DNA from: Candidatus Kapaibacterium sp.
GTDB taxonomy: Bacteria > Bacteroidota > Ignavibacteria > Kapaibacteriales > UBA2268
NCBI GenBank assembly: GCA_026390695.1
Contig: JAPLFL010000123.1
Location: forward strand, 62,001-126,000
Reading direction: 5' to 3'
DNA length: 64,000 bases
Position numbers and translations under genes: made by a program. Every line of letters begins with the position of its first letter. Within the stretch, counting starts at the first letter, position 1. Below are positions 46,896-57,205 of the stretch, piece by piece. The notes beneath the pieces were generated by a model. It was not told the DNA's origin. It did not search any database and worked only from the letters and a program-made list of their open reading frames with translations.

Positions 46896-47623
46896 TGGAA
46901 GAAATATTATACCATAAATTTTTTGAAATAGAAGATTCTTACTGGTGGTTTGTTGTAAGAAATAAAATGATTGCCAGAATCCTTAAACAGAACTATAATT
47001 TGAAACCAGATGATATTCTGCTTGATATTGGATGTGGTACAGGAGCTTTTCTCAATTTATTGAAGGATCAGTGTATAGCTTATGGTTCGGATATGTCTGA
47101 AATTGCATTGGATTATTGCAGCCAAAGAGGACTTGATAATTTAATAAAAGTTGATTTAGGACAAGAAGTTAAATATCCAGATAGGATAAATTTCATAACT
47201 ATTTTAGATGTTGTTGAGCATATTGAAAATGATAATGAATTTATGAAAAATGTTTACGAAATATCATCGAAGGATGGATTAGTTATAGTAACTGTGCCAG
47301 CTTATCAGTGGTTATGGAGTAAGCATGATGAATTGAATATGCACTTTAGAAGATATTCACGTAAACAAATCATTAATTTATTAATTCATTCTGGTTTTAA
47401 AATTGAGTTTTCATCTTATTTTTATTCCTTACTCTTATTTCCCGCTATTATTAAACGATTTATTGATAAAATTTTTAAATCTCAAAAAGAAGAAGCTGTA
47501 ATTGAAGAAGTATCCGAAGGAATGAATAAACTATTAACAAAAATTTTTACAATTGAGACTAACCGATTACCAAATTTAAACTTCCCATTTGGTCTTTCTG
47601 CTTTAATCATTGCAAGGAAATAA
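46895..47623 (+). CDS. Class I SAM-dependent methyltransferase
   Basis: DDILLDIGCGTGAFLNLLKD, ITILDVVEHIEND, VIVTVPAYQWLWSKHDELNMHFRRYSR. Confidence 0.88.
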   Translation: MEEILYHKFFEIEDSYWWFVVRNKMIARILKQNYNLKPDDILLDIGCGTGAFLNLLKDQCIAYGSDMSEIALDYCSQRGLDNLIKVDLGQEVKYPDRINFITILDVVEHIENDNEFMKNVYEISSKDGLVIVTVPAYQWLWSKHDELNMHFRRYSRKQIINLLIHSGFKIEFSSYFYSLLLFPAIIKRFIDKIFKSQKEEAVIEEVSEGMNKLLTKIFTIETNRLPNLNFPFGLSALIIARK

Positions 47624-49395
47624 TGAGATTATTGACAAATGTTTTAAAATATAAATTTGAACTAATTATCGGATTTATTGTTCTATTAGTTTTTATGATG
47701 TCAGGTTCAGTGTTTTCAGGTTATCATCTTATGGATAATCACTGGGTTTTAGGAATTGATAAAGGTATTAAAAATGATGGGATTTTTAGTACACTTTATA
47801 ATTATCTCAAAGATGATATATCAGGTGGTAGATTTAGAACTTATTATATTTTAAGAATTGTTGTCGAGACATATATCCTTGGTCCAAATTTTGTTTTAAT
47901 TTCATTTTTAATACTTTTTGAAGCCATTTTTTATACAATACTGTTCTATAGAGTTGCTCTTTTATTAAAATTTGAGCATTTATCAGCCTTCTTTTTTGCC
48001 TTATTTATTATAATAGGAGAGCAATCCATATCGGTGATAATGCTCGGATCTCAAGAAAGTAGAGGATTATGTCTATTAGCTTTGCTAATGTATTTTTCAG
48101 TAAAATCTTCAACTATAACGGTTAAAAAGAATATTTTTAAAACCCTCTTCTTTATTCTCACTATATTATGTTCACAAGCAAAAGAAAGCTTTGTTCTGAT
48201 TATTCCTGCCGCAGTATTTTTTCACATTTGGATATATTCTGAAAATCAGAAAATTTCATTTCTTAGTTCAATAAGAAAAAATCTTATCCTTCTTATTGGT
48301 ATTTTCATTCTGATTATTACTGAACTTATATTATTCAAATTACTTATTAAAAATGAGTTCGGTTACATAGGATTTGGCTGGAACGGATTTTCAATAAATC
48401 GTTTTTTATTGAATTATACTATTTTGTTTTCAAAAACTTCAACATGGTTAGTAATTTTGTTATATTTGACATATAAAATAGATCAAAATTCAAAGAAAAT
48501 TTTGATCCATAATCTCAGAATTGCTGTAATCTTTGTCGCTCTATTAACAATTCCTGAAGTATATCTTTACATGCGCACCTATATTTGGGAGCGTTATTTA
48601 ATTCCTTCAACAGTTGGAATTGCATTTATTAATTTTTATATTTTTGATTCGATAATTAAAAATCATAAAGTTAAATTTACAAGACCTGATTATATTAAAT
48701 TTGTAATTGCTTTACTCTTTTCCGGTTTTATTTTCGGATTTTCATTAAATTTACTCAATTCCAAGATAATTATCGATCATTTACTTAAATTTAGTATTAG
48801 CCTAACTGGCGTTGATCTTTTAGCAAGGCGATGGGATCTGTTTGAAAACTATATATTTCGCTTTATAACCATATTGCCCTCAATAATTATTACATTTTTA
48901 TTAATTATCAACCTATTAAGAAAAAGGTTTGTAAGTATTGTTTTATTGATTTCATTAATTCTAATTACATTTTTATTAAATCTTTTTTTAGTTTGGCACG
49001 AAGGGAAACGATTCGCAGATGAAGGATTTGCAATAAACGGACTTATGAAAAATATTTCAGAAATCACAAATCCTACTGATGGAATTGTTTTAATCGGAAA
49101 TAAAGATTTACTTGAATTACCACAATCAATGAAAATCGCATTAAATTATACATTTAAGCGATCTAATGTTGTATATCTCACATTATATCCTTATGATAAT
49201 GAAATATTAAGAAGGGATATAAATGAAATTATGAAAAATCCTGAAACAAAAGCTAAAATAAATAATGCCAAAGTAATAGTAACGTTTCCGTTAATGGATG
49301 AAATATTTTCCGATACTAATAATAAACTACTAAAACCAAAATGTACATTAATATTTAATAGTCCTCTCGGCTACAAAACCTATATTCAACCATAA
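47623..49395 (+). CDS. Polytopic membrane protein, possible glycosyltransferase/O-antigen related
   Basis: Many TM segments; directly follows GT2 and methyltransferase with stop/start overlap. Confidence 0.5.
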   Translation: MRLLTNVLKYKFELIIGFIVLLVFMMSGSVFSGYHLMDNHWVLGIDKGIKNDGIFSTLYNYLKDDISGGRFRTYYILRIVVETYILGPNFVLISFLILFEAIFYTILFYRVALLLKFEHLSAFFFALFIIIGEQSISVIMLGSQESRGLCLLALLMYFSVKSSTITVKKNIFKTLFFILTILCSQAKESFVLIIPAAVFFHIWIYSENQKISFLSSIRKNLILLIGIFILIITELILFKLLIKNEFGYIGFGWNGFSINRFLLNYTILFSKTSTWLVILLYLTYKIDQNSKKILIHNLRIAVIFVALLTIPEVYLYMRTYIWERYLIPSTVGIAFINFYIFDSIIKNHKVKFTRPDYIKFVIALLFSGFIFGFSLNLLNSKIIIDHLLKFSISLTGVDLLARRWDLFENYIFRFITILPSIIITFLLIINLLRKRFVSIVLLISLILITFLLNLFLVWHEGKRFADEGFAINGLMKNISEITNPTDGIVLIGNKDLLELPQSMKIALNYTFKRSNVVYLTLYPYDNEILRRDINEIMKNPETKAKINNAKVIVTFPLMDEIFSDTNNKLLKPKCTLIFNSPLGYKTYIQP

Positions 49396-50816
49396 AAGCT
49401 ATTATTCATAAACATTACAGTATATATCAGAATTATGATTATATATGCAGGAATAATCAGATTTTTTAGATTTATCCATTTTCTATTAATTAATTGTATA
49501 TTAAAAAACGAAAGCAATAATACCGGAACTGCTTGAATAAAATATCTTCCCTGAAGCCCGAAGATCATTATTGACCCTGCAGGTGAACCAAGATACATAC
49601 CAAATATTATCGCAAATATCGATCCCACTCCAATAAAAATTATTAATATTCTTTGATATAATTTAAAATTTAGATCCGAATTACTTTCAATAAAAGCTAC
49701 ACCTATTAATACAATTCCATGAATTAAAAAGAACCAACGCGGCATTAGAATATATCCATAACCAAATCGTCCTATAGTTCCACCCGCCCATTCGATAGAA
49801 AAATGGAAGATATTCTGAAACATCGTAATAATCAGTTTAAAAGGATTAGATAATAACAAAGATACTGTATTCCCTGCCCCGAAATCCTTCCATAATGAAA
49901 CTTGACCACCTGTATTTACCGATGACAAAACTGCACTCCACCCTAATGAAAAAATATTATATGAATAAATACTTAATAAATAAATCCCCAAAAGCGGACC
50001 TACAAATTTATAATATTCTTTCATTCTAAATTTTCGTATGGGTACAATAAAGATCATCAAAGGAATTAATGGATAGCCATTCTTGATAGCTCCCGATAAG
50101 GTTGCAACAAATAAATAAAAAATGATTTCTCGCCAGCCAATAAAACTATTTTCATCAAATGCAAATTTAAGACTAAATCCGACCATAAAGAAACAACAAA
50201 CCATTGATACTGTATCATAAGTTACCGATGATGCTTGGTATAATACCATAGGCGTTAAACCATAAAGAAAGAATATTGACTTGAAAACCGGAACAAATCT
50301 GATTATAAAAAACATTGAAACTATATAAAATATTAATCCTCCGATTCTTCCGAACCAACCTAACCAAAGTGGTGTGTTTTTAAAAAAAGAACCTATCCAT
50401 ATCCCAATTGTGTGAGGTAAATAAGAAAGCGGGAAGGTTCGATAATGATAATGAGGAGCAGCAATTGTATCTTTAGGATTAAGCTGTATCTTTTCCATTT
50501 CCTTCATTTTACCAGGATTAATTTTTGTTCCATTGAAAAAAGGCACACCCTGAAAATTCAGAACACAATTTATTAAATTTTTGGGATAATATACACTTGC
50601 CACATTATTACTATTAAATGGTATAATTTGACCAACCGAAATGGAATAAGCAGCTAAAAAATGCCTGTCCTCATCATTTGTCTGCCATGGCGGATTTATA
50701 AAGACCATTAACAATCCAAAAACGGTTGCTATTATCACAAATAAAACTTCTAAACTTAGTTTATCAAGAAATCTGGTCTTTTGTTTTTTCATATTTACTT
50801 TATTTAATTCTTTCAA
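49386..50816 (-). CDS. DUF2142-like polytopic membrane protein
   Basis: FINPPWQTNDEDRHFLAAYSISVGQIIPF and multi-TM architecture typical of DUF2142. Confidence 0.72.
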   Translation of the reverse strand: MKELNKVNMKKQKTRFLDKLSLEVLFVIIATVFGLLMVFINPPWQTNDEDRHFLAAYSISVGQIIPFNSNNVASVYYPKNLINCVLNFQGVPFFNGTKINPGKMKEMEKIQLNPKDTIAAPHYHYRTFPLSYLPHTIGIWIGSFFKNTPLWLGWFGRIGGLIFYIVSMFFIIRFVPVFKSIFFLYGLTPMVLYQASSVTYDTVSMVCCFFMVGFSLKFAFDENSFIGWREIIFYLFVATLSGAIKNGYPLIPLMIFIVPIRKFRMKEYYKFVGPLLGIYLLSIYSYNIFSLGWSAVLSSVNTGGQVSLWKDFGAGNTVSLLLSNPFKLIITMFQNIFHFSIEWAGGTIGRFGYGYILMPRWFFLIHGIVLIGVAFIESNSDLNFKLYQRILIIFIGVGSIFAIIFGMYLGSPAGSIMIFGLQGRYFIQAVPVLLLSFFNIQLINRKWINLKNLIIPAYIIIILIYTVMFMNNSFYG

Positions 50817-50927
50817 AGTACAAATATATTAAAAAATCATCAAAAAAATGCTAAATTGCATAGTGAATTTTGGTAGAATATATAAAAACGGATATGATAT
50901 AAAGGAAACAGGCATAAAAAGGTAAAT

Positions 50928-51656
50928 ATGATGATCAGTAGCCACAGAACAATTATAATTATCCCCGCTTATAATGAGGAAAAAAATATAATAAAAGTAA
51001 TCAATTCTCTGAAAAATGAGAATCCAGATTGGGATATTATTGTCATTAACGATGGTTCAATAGATAAAACATATCAATTAGCAGAATCAACCGGAAAAGC
51101 TTTTGTCGTTGATCTGCCACTCAATCTCGGGATTGGTGGTGCAGTTCAAACAGGATTCATTTTTGCAGACCGGAATAATTATGATTTCGCGGTACAATTC
51201 GATGGAGATGGTCAGCACATTGCCTCTGAAATTCCAAAAATCCTTGAACCAATTATCAGTGGCAGCTATGACGTGGTTATAGGATCAAGATTCTTGTCAG
51301 ACAACAGTGATAGCTGGAAATCATCACTTCCTCGAAGAATCGGTATAAAGATATTCCAAATCATCAATTCAATTCTTATCAAACAGCCAATAACCGACAA
51401 TACTTCCGGATTCAGAGCCTATAACAAGCGGGCAATCAAACTACTATCTCAGGTTTATCCACAGGATTATCCGGAACCAGAGGCTGTAATCATTTTGGGA
51501 AGATACCGAATGAAAATCGGTGAAAATGCCGTTCAGATGTTAGAAAGAACTGGAGGCAAATCGTCCATCAATGCCTTTAACTCAATTTACTATATGATAA
51601 AAGTCATACTTTCAATTCTAATTACTTATGTTAGAGCAAATAAATACAAAATATAA
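50928..51656 (+). CDS. Family 2 glycosyltransferase (polyprenol-phosphate type)
   Basis: TIIIIPAYNEEKNI, IVINDGSIDKTYQLAE, FAVQFDGDGQH, IGSRFLS. Confidence 0.9.
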   Translation: MMISSHRTIIIIPAYNEEKNIIKVINSLKNENPDWDIIVINDGSIDKTYQLAESTGKAFVVDLPLNLGIGGAVQTGFIFADRNNYDFAVQFDGDGQHIASEIPKILEPIISGSYDVVIGSRFLSDNSDSWKSSLPRRIGIKIFQIINSILIKQPITDNTSGFRAYNKRAIKLLSQVYPQDYPEPEAVIILGRYRMKIGENAVQMLERTGGKSSINAFNSIYYMIKVILSILITYVRANKYKI

Positions 51657-51658
51657 TT

Positions 51659-52051
51659 ATGAGTGGCGGAGACAGAATACAAATAATAGCAATAATAGGC
51701 AGCATAGCAACTGTTCTATTTATTCTTGAATTAATCAGAAGAAGAAGATTAAAAGAAGAATATTCACTTCTATGGCTCTTGTTCGGTGCTATCTTATTAG
51801 TCTTTTCCTTTTGGCGCGAAGGGCTTACATATTTATCACAGCTTGTCGGAATATCTTATCCTCCTTCAACCTTACTCCTGCTTCTAATAGCTGGTATATT
51901 TTCCATACTGGTTCATTATTCAATAGCTTTATCTCATCTTTCAAATAATAACAAAAGATTAATCCAAGAAATCGGACTGTTAAATCTTGACCTAAAATTA
52001 ATGCAAAAACCAAAAGAAGAAAACTCCGAATCAGACAATAATGTTCAATAA
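51659..52051 (+). CDS. DUF2304 domain membrane protein
   Basis: IIAIIGSIATVLFILELIRRRRLKEEYSLLWLLFGAILLVFSFWREGL: DUF2304 pattern. Confidence 0.82.
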   Translation: MSGGDRIQIIAIIGSIATVLFILELIRRRRLKEEYSLLWLLFGAILLVFSFWREGLTYLSQLVGISYPPSTLLLLLIAGIFSILVHYSIALSHLSNNNKRLIQEIGLLNLDLKLMQKPKEENSESDNNVQ

Positions 52052-52068
52052 ATATAAAAGGTAAAATT

Positions 52069-52473
52069 ATGAATATCACAGAAATATTTGACAATTATAA
52101 AAGTATCGCCGTTGTCGGAATGTCCAAAAATGCCACTAAACCATCTAATAGTGTTCCGGTATTTATGAAAAACCAAGGCTATAATATCATTCCGGTCAAT
52201 CCAAGTGCTGACGAAATTGAAGGAATGAAGTGCTGGTCAGCACTGGCGGATGTACCTGAGAAGATTGACATAGTAAATGTGTTCCGTCCGTCAGATGCCG
52301 CTTTGGAAGTAGTTAAAGAAGCAGTCCAAAGAAAAATATCCAATGGTGATATCAGCGCAATATGGCTGCAGGAAGGAATTATTAATGACGAAGCAAAAGC
52401 CCTTGCAGAAGCTAACTCTATTGAATTTATTCAAAATAAATGTATGTATAAAGAATATGTGAATGTAAAATGA
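52069..52473 (+). CDS. CoA-binding domain protein (YccU-like)
   Basis: SIAVVGMSKNATKPSNSVPVFMKNQGYNIIPVNPSADEIEGMKCW...IWLQEGIINDEAKALAE. Confidence 0.9.
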   Translation: MNITEIFDNYKSIAVVGMSKNATKPSNSVPVFMKNQGYNIIPVNPSADEIEGMKCWSALADVPEKIDIVNVFRPSDAALEVVKEAVQRKISNGDISAIWLQEGIINDEAKALAEANSIEFIQNKCMYKEYVNVK

Positions 52474-52736
52474 AAATAGTTATTCAAAAATTAACAGATG
52501 ACCAGATCAGATTATTGGGAATAAAACAATGGCCTGTCTGGACAAAAGAAATTTCGGAATTTGATTGGTTCTATGACGAGAGAGAACAATGTTACTTGCT
52601 CGAAGGACAGGTACGTGTTGATACCGAGTTTGCATCAGTAGAATTCGGAAAAGGAGACTTTGTAACCTTCCCCAAAGGCTTACAATGCAAATGGAGAATC
52701 AGTCAAGCAGTGCGTAAACACTATAATTTCGGATAA
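52470..52736 (+). CDS. Small cupin-domain protein
   Basis: [43 protein letters not shown]. Confidence 0.88.
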   Translation: MKIVIQKLTDDQIRLLGIKQWPVWTKEISEFDWFYDEREQCYLLEGQVRVDTEFASVEFGKGDFVTFPKGLQCKWRISQAVRKHYNFG

Positions 52737-52740
52737 AAAA

Positions 52741-53799
52741 ATGGATATTAAACAAAAACTCATAGGACTTGAATTCATTGTAGGCAATACACCAATGCTT
52801 GAGATTGAATATTCATACAAAGGGAAAAAACGTAAAATTTATTCCAAAGCTGAAAATCTAAATCTTACCGGAAGCATAAAAGATAGAATGGCTCTGCATA
52901 TTCTTAAAAAAGCTTATCAAAACGGTTTACTCCAAACGGGTACTCACATTATCGAAGCAACAAGCGGCAATACAGGAATATCCTTTTCGGCAATAGGCAG
53001 GGCTTTAGGATGTAGCGTTACAATATTTATGCCTGACTGGATGAGCGCAGAGCGTATAAACTTAATCAAAAGTTATGGCGCCAATATTAAACCGGTCAGC
53101 CATGATGAAGGAGGATTTTTAGGTAGTATAAAACGATCTGAAGAATTAGCTCTTTGTATTCCAAATTCGTTTTTGCCATGCCAGTTCTCAAATATTGACA
53201 ATGTTGAAGCACATTATTTAACAACAGGTCCCGAAATCTGCTATCAATTACAAAGCATTAATCTTATTCCCGATGCTTTTGTTGCAGGAGTCGGAACAGG
53301 TGGCACAATCATGGGAGTCGGCAAGTACCTTAGAGAGCAAGTTCCTGAAATTTCAATTCATCCTCTTGAACCATCAAATTCACCTACACTTTCTACCGGT
53401 TATAAAGTTGGAAAGCATAGAATCCAAGGGATTTCCGATGAATTTATACCGTCAATTGTCAAGTTAGATGAAATAGATTCGGTTATCAGTGTTGATGATG
53501 GAGATGCGATAATAATGGCTCAGAAATTGACTGCTGATCTTGGCATTGGCGTTGGCATTTCGAGTGGAGCTAATTTTTTAGGTGCTGTAATGCTTCAAAA
53601 TTTATTAGGAGATGATAAGGTAATTGTAACGGTATTTCCCGACGATAATAAAAAATACTTGAGTACCGATTTATTACGTGAAGAGAATGTATTAGATGGA
53701 TTTCTCTCAAGTTCAATTGAATTAGAGGGATTTTCATCCTTTAAGCGTTCATGCAAGGTTTGTGATTCGAAGGAACTTGCTCATCAGCATGGTGGCTAA
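52741..53799 (+). CDS. Cysteine synthase-family PLP enzyme with Cys/His-rich C-terminal extension
   Basis: [60 protein letters not shown]-terminal [15 protein letters not shown]. Confidence 0.88.
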   Translation: MDIKQKLIGLEFIVGNTPMLEIEYSYKGKKRKIYSKAENLNLTGSIKDRMALHILKKAYQNGLLQTGTHIIEATSGNTGISFSAIGRALGCSVTIFMPDWMSAERINLIKSYGANIKPVSHDEGGFLGSIKRSEELALCIPNSFLPCQFSNIDNVEAHYLTTGPEICYQLQSINLIPDAFVAGVGTGGTIMGVGKYLREQVPEISIHPLEPSNSPTLSTGYKVGKHRIQGISDEFIPSIVKLDEIDSVISVDDGDAIIMAQKLTADLGIGVGISSGANFLGAVMLQNLLGDDKVIVTVFPDDNKKYLSTDLLREENVLDGFLSSSIELEGFSSFKRSCKVCDSKELAHQHGG

Positions 53800-53840
53800 T
53801 ATTATTTTCTATTAGAAGGCGGTTATTCTTCCGAAAATAT

Positions 53841-55145
53841 TCACTCCAGATCTGCATTAACAATCAGTTTCACTGATTCAATGCTAATGTTCGAGCATTT
53901 TACTATCCTACACAGGTATTGATCAAGTTCAATTTCATCGTTAATATTCGGAATTTTCCCAATAATACTCGTTATAAGTCCGCCAACAGTCTCATAATCA
54001 TCATGTTCAGGCAATGGAAGCGGCAGAAACTCATTCGCATCCGCTATGGCAATTTGCGCTAAGACAAGATATTCATTTTTATTTAATTTTGTGACTAAAG
54101 GCTGCTCTTCGTCGTATTCATCCTGAATTTCACCGACTAATTCTTCGAGTATATCTTCCATTGTTACAATTCCGGCAGTACCGCCAAATTCATCCAGCAC
54201 TACAGCCAGATGTACATGATCCTTCTGAAGTTTTTTTAGCAACTCATTAATCATTAGATTTTCTTGAATGAAGCAAACAGGGCGGATAATATCGTGGGGA
54301 ATGATTAATCCTTTATAATGCACCATACTTAAAATATCTTTTGCATAAATAATTCCAATGATATTATCAATCGAGTCGCTATAGACGGGCATTCTGGAGT
54401 ATCCCTCTTCAATAAATTTTGTTACGATCACTTCATAATCAGTGTTTAATTCAAGAGCAACCACTTTGTTTTGAGGCACCATTATTTGCTTAACCGGTGT
54501 ATCGGCAAAGTCAAATACATTTTCGAGCAATTCATGTTCAGTACTATCGAATAAGCCGCTTTCAGCGCTCTCTTCTAATAAATAGCGCAATTCGTCAGGA
54601 CTATGGAGATCATGTTCAGGATTGTTAGTATTAATAGAAAGAAGTTTAAGAATTTTATCCGAAGTCGTTGCTAAAAGCCAGATCAAAGGCTTAAACAAGA
54701 AATAGAATATTCGCAGGGGAATTGCCACAAATAGTGAAACCCCCACTGTGCGCTGAATTGCAATCGATTTGGGTGCTAATTCACCAAAAACAATATGCAA
54801 GAAGGTAATCGAAAGAAAGGCAACCGGCAAAGCTATTTTGTGGGCTAATTCAGGTTCAAGATGAATGTGAATCGTGTTGAAAAAATTAAGAATTATTCCA
54901 GCAACCATCCCCTCACCTATCCATCCAAGGCCAAGACTGGCAAGCGTTATACCAAGTTGAGTTGCAGAAAGGTATCCGTCCAAATGAGTTTTAATTCCCC
55001 TGACTATACCAGCAAGGAAGCTGCCATTGCGGATTTCTATTTCTATTTGTGAATTTCGGATCTTTACCAGAGCAAATTCTGCTGCAACAAAAAATCCGTT
55101 CATAAAGACCAGAAGCAAAGTAACGATTATATTCCAGATAAGCAT
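53841..55145 (-). CDS. Hemolysin C/CorC-type CNNM + CBS + transporter-associated domain protein
   Basis: NGFFVAAEFALVKIRNSQIE, FADTPVKQIMVPQNKVVAL, VVLDEFGGTAGIVTMEDILEELVGEIQDEYD. Confidence 0.93.
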   Translation of the reverse strand: MLIWNIIVTLLLVFMNGFFVAAEFALVKIRNSQIEIEIRNGSFLAGIVRGIKTHLDGYLSATQLGITLASLGLGWIGEGMVAGIILNFFNTIHIHLEPELAHKIALPVAFLSITFLHIVFGELAPKSIAIQRTVGVSLFVAIPLRIFYFLFKPLIWLLATTSDKILKLLSINTNNPEHDLHSPDELRYLLEESAESGLFDSTEHELLENVFDFADTPVKQIMVPQNKVVALELNTDYEVIVTKFIEEGYSRMPVYSDSIDNIIGIIYAKDILSMVHYKGLIIPHDIIRPVCFIQENLMINELLKKLQKDHVHLAVVLDEFGGTAGIVTMEDILEELVGEIQDEYDEEQPLVTKLNKNEYLVLAQIAIADANEFLPLPLPEHDDYETVGGLITSIIGKIPNINDEIELDQYLCRIVKCSNISIESVKLIVNADLE

Positions 55146-55146
55146 A

Positions 55147-55881
55147 TTATAAATTCAATAAATTTTCCATTTTAAATATAATAACTTTATCGTTATGATA
55201 ACTCAAGTATGCCGCAAAAAATTTTATTAGTTCATGCTGCATCTCAATATTTGGATTCAGTTTCAGAGATACTTCCAATCCTCCAAAACAAAGTTTTTGC
55301 AGAAATAAATAACTCTTGAAGTGCAATCGAAAAATATTTTTAGAATAAATTACTTCATCTAATATCGAAAAATTTTCAAGTGAAATATAGAGAAAATCTT
55401 TCTGATTATCGTCTGTAGTGTAAGTAAAACCCATGCCATACCCTAACAGATCAACAAGATCAAGAATAAATAATGAAAAAACAGAGAACGCATTTATACA
55501 TACAAGTTCAATATTATCATAAAATTCAACAAGGAGTTGGTATAGTGCCTCATTGGCTGCGTATTCTTCTTGAGTTTTGCTGATTGTTTCTGCAATCATC
55601 AGACCAATAGCCAACTTTTGATAATTTCCATGAACTTGTTTGCCATAGCTCAATAGTTCAGCATTTGTTAAAAACTGAAGATCGGACTGAGGCTTTTTAT
55701 TAAACCAAATAGTGCTCTTGGAGAGAGGTTCGAGCGATGCACCAAATCTACTTTTTGATTGTCGCGCTCCCTTAGCTATGAGTGAAAATCTGCCAAACTC
55801 ACGTGAAAAAACTGAAATTATTTTGCTTGTATCGCTGTATTTCCGGGAATTGAGGATTATGGCTTCTGTTTCACAAAGCAT
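55147..55881 (-). CDS. recO: DNA repair protein RecO
   Basis: CETEAIILNSRKYSDTSKIISVFSREFGRFSLIAKGARQSKSRFGASLEPLS. Confidence 0.9.
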   Translation of the reverse strand: MLCETEAIILNSRKYSDTSKIISVFSREFGRFSLIAKGARQSKSRFGASLEPLSKSTIWFNKKPQSDLQFLTNAELLSYGKQVHGNYQKLAIGLMIAETISKTQEEYAANEALYQLLVEFYDNIELVCINAFSVFSLFILDLVDLLGYGMGFTYTTDDNQKDFLYISLENFSILDEVIYSKNIFRLHFKSYLFLQKLCFGGLEVSLKLNPNIEMQHELIKFFAAYLSYHNDKVIIFKMENLLNL

Positions 55882-56064
55882 ATTTATCAGTAATTATTAG
55901 CAAACTAATTGATTTTATTTATTTTTCAACATTAAATTAAGTAAATTTGTCGGAACGAATAAACAAATTTATCATTTATTAAAAATACGGCGAAATTTAT
56001 ATCAAATAATAGAATGATGGCTGATTTCGGATGGTATGTTTCATTAATTATTTAAATTAAGAAA

Positions 56065-57195
56065 ATGAAAAAAATTGCAGTTTTAGGTGCAGGCATGGTA
56101 GGATCAGCCATGGCTCGTGATTTATCAAAAAAGAATCTGGTATGTTCCTTTGATATTAATATTGAGAATTTAAATTCATTGAATGGTATCGAAAACATCA
56201 GCACTCATCAAGCTGATCTGTCGCGCTATGACGATATACCTGAGCTAATCAGAGATTACGATTTAGTAATCGGTGCTGTCCCGGGCTTTATGGGCTATAG
56301 GACTGTCGAAAAAGTAATTGAGGCAAAAAAAAATATTGTTGATATTTCATTTTTCCCGGAAAATTGTTTAGCTCTCGATTCACTTGCCCGCGAAGCCGGA
56401 GTGATAGCCATAGTTGATTGTGGCGTTGCTCCTGGAATGGGAAATATTTTACTTGGCTATCATAATGCCAAGATGGATATTCAGCACTTTGAATGCCTTG
56501 TTGGAGGTTTACCGTTTGAACGCAGAATGCCATTTCAATACAAAGCACCTTTTTCACCGGTGGATGTGTTAGAGGAATATACTCGACCTGCCAGATATGT
56601 GGAAAATGGGAATATAATCACAAGAACTGCTATGAGTGATTTGGAATATGTGGATTTCACAACTGTTGGCACTTTAGAGAGCTTTAATAGTGACGGACTG
56701 CGTAGTTTGATCTATACAATGAAAATTCCGAATATGAAGGAGAAAACATTGCGTTACCCTGGTCATATTCGCTTAATGTGTGATTTACGTGATGCCGGAT
56801 TTTTTTCTTCTCAGGAAATTCAAATGGGGAAAGCTGCACTCAGACCAATTGATTTTACATCGAAGATACTTTTTGACTCATGGAAATTAAATCCGGGTGA
56901 CAAAGAATTTACTATTATGAGAATTACTATTGATGGCACTGAAAGCGGCAATGCCGTGAGTTATATATACAATCTGTTTGATGAATATGATGAAGTAACC
57001 TCAATAAGCTCTATGGCAAGAACTACCGGTTATACAGCCACTGCTGCTGCAGAACTTATTCTTCAGAATAAATTCAACCGTATTGGGATTTCACCACCTG
57101 AGTTTATTGGTGAAAGTGAACTTGCCACGAAATTTATTCTTGATTACTTAGCCGAAAGGAATGTTAATTATAAATTGTCAATTGTGAATTATTAA
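56065..57195 (+). CDS. Saccharopine dehydrogenase-family protein
   Basis: KKIAVLGAGMVGSAMARDLS; DYDLVIGAVPGFMGYRTVEKVIEAKKNIVDISFFPE; DCGVAPGMGNILLGY. Confidence 0.9.
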   Translation: MKKIAVLGAGMVGSAMARDLSKKNLVCSFDINIENLNSLNGIENISTHQADLSRYDDIPELIRDYDLVIGAVPGFMGYRTVEKVIEAKKNIVDISFFPENCLALDSLAREAGVIAIVDCGVAPGMGNILLGYHNAKMDIQHFECLVGGLPFERRMPFQYKAPFSPVDVLEEYTRPARYVENGNIITRTAMSDLEYVDFTTVGTLESFNSDGLRSLIYTMKIPNMKEKTLRYPGHIRLMCDLRDAGFFSSQEIQMGKAALRPIDFTSKILFDSWKLNPGDKEFTIMRITIDGTESGNAVSYIYNLFDEYDEVTSISSMARTTGYTATAAAELILQNKFNRIGISPPEFIGESELATKFILDYLAERNVNYKLSIVNY

Positions 57196-57205
57196 TTGCG
57201 AATTT

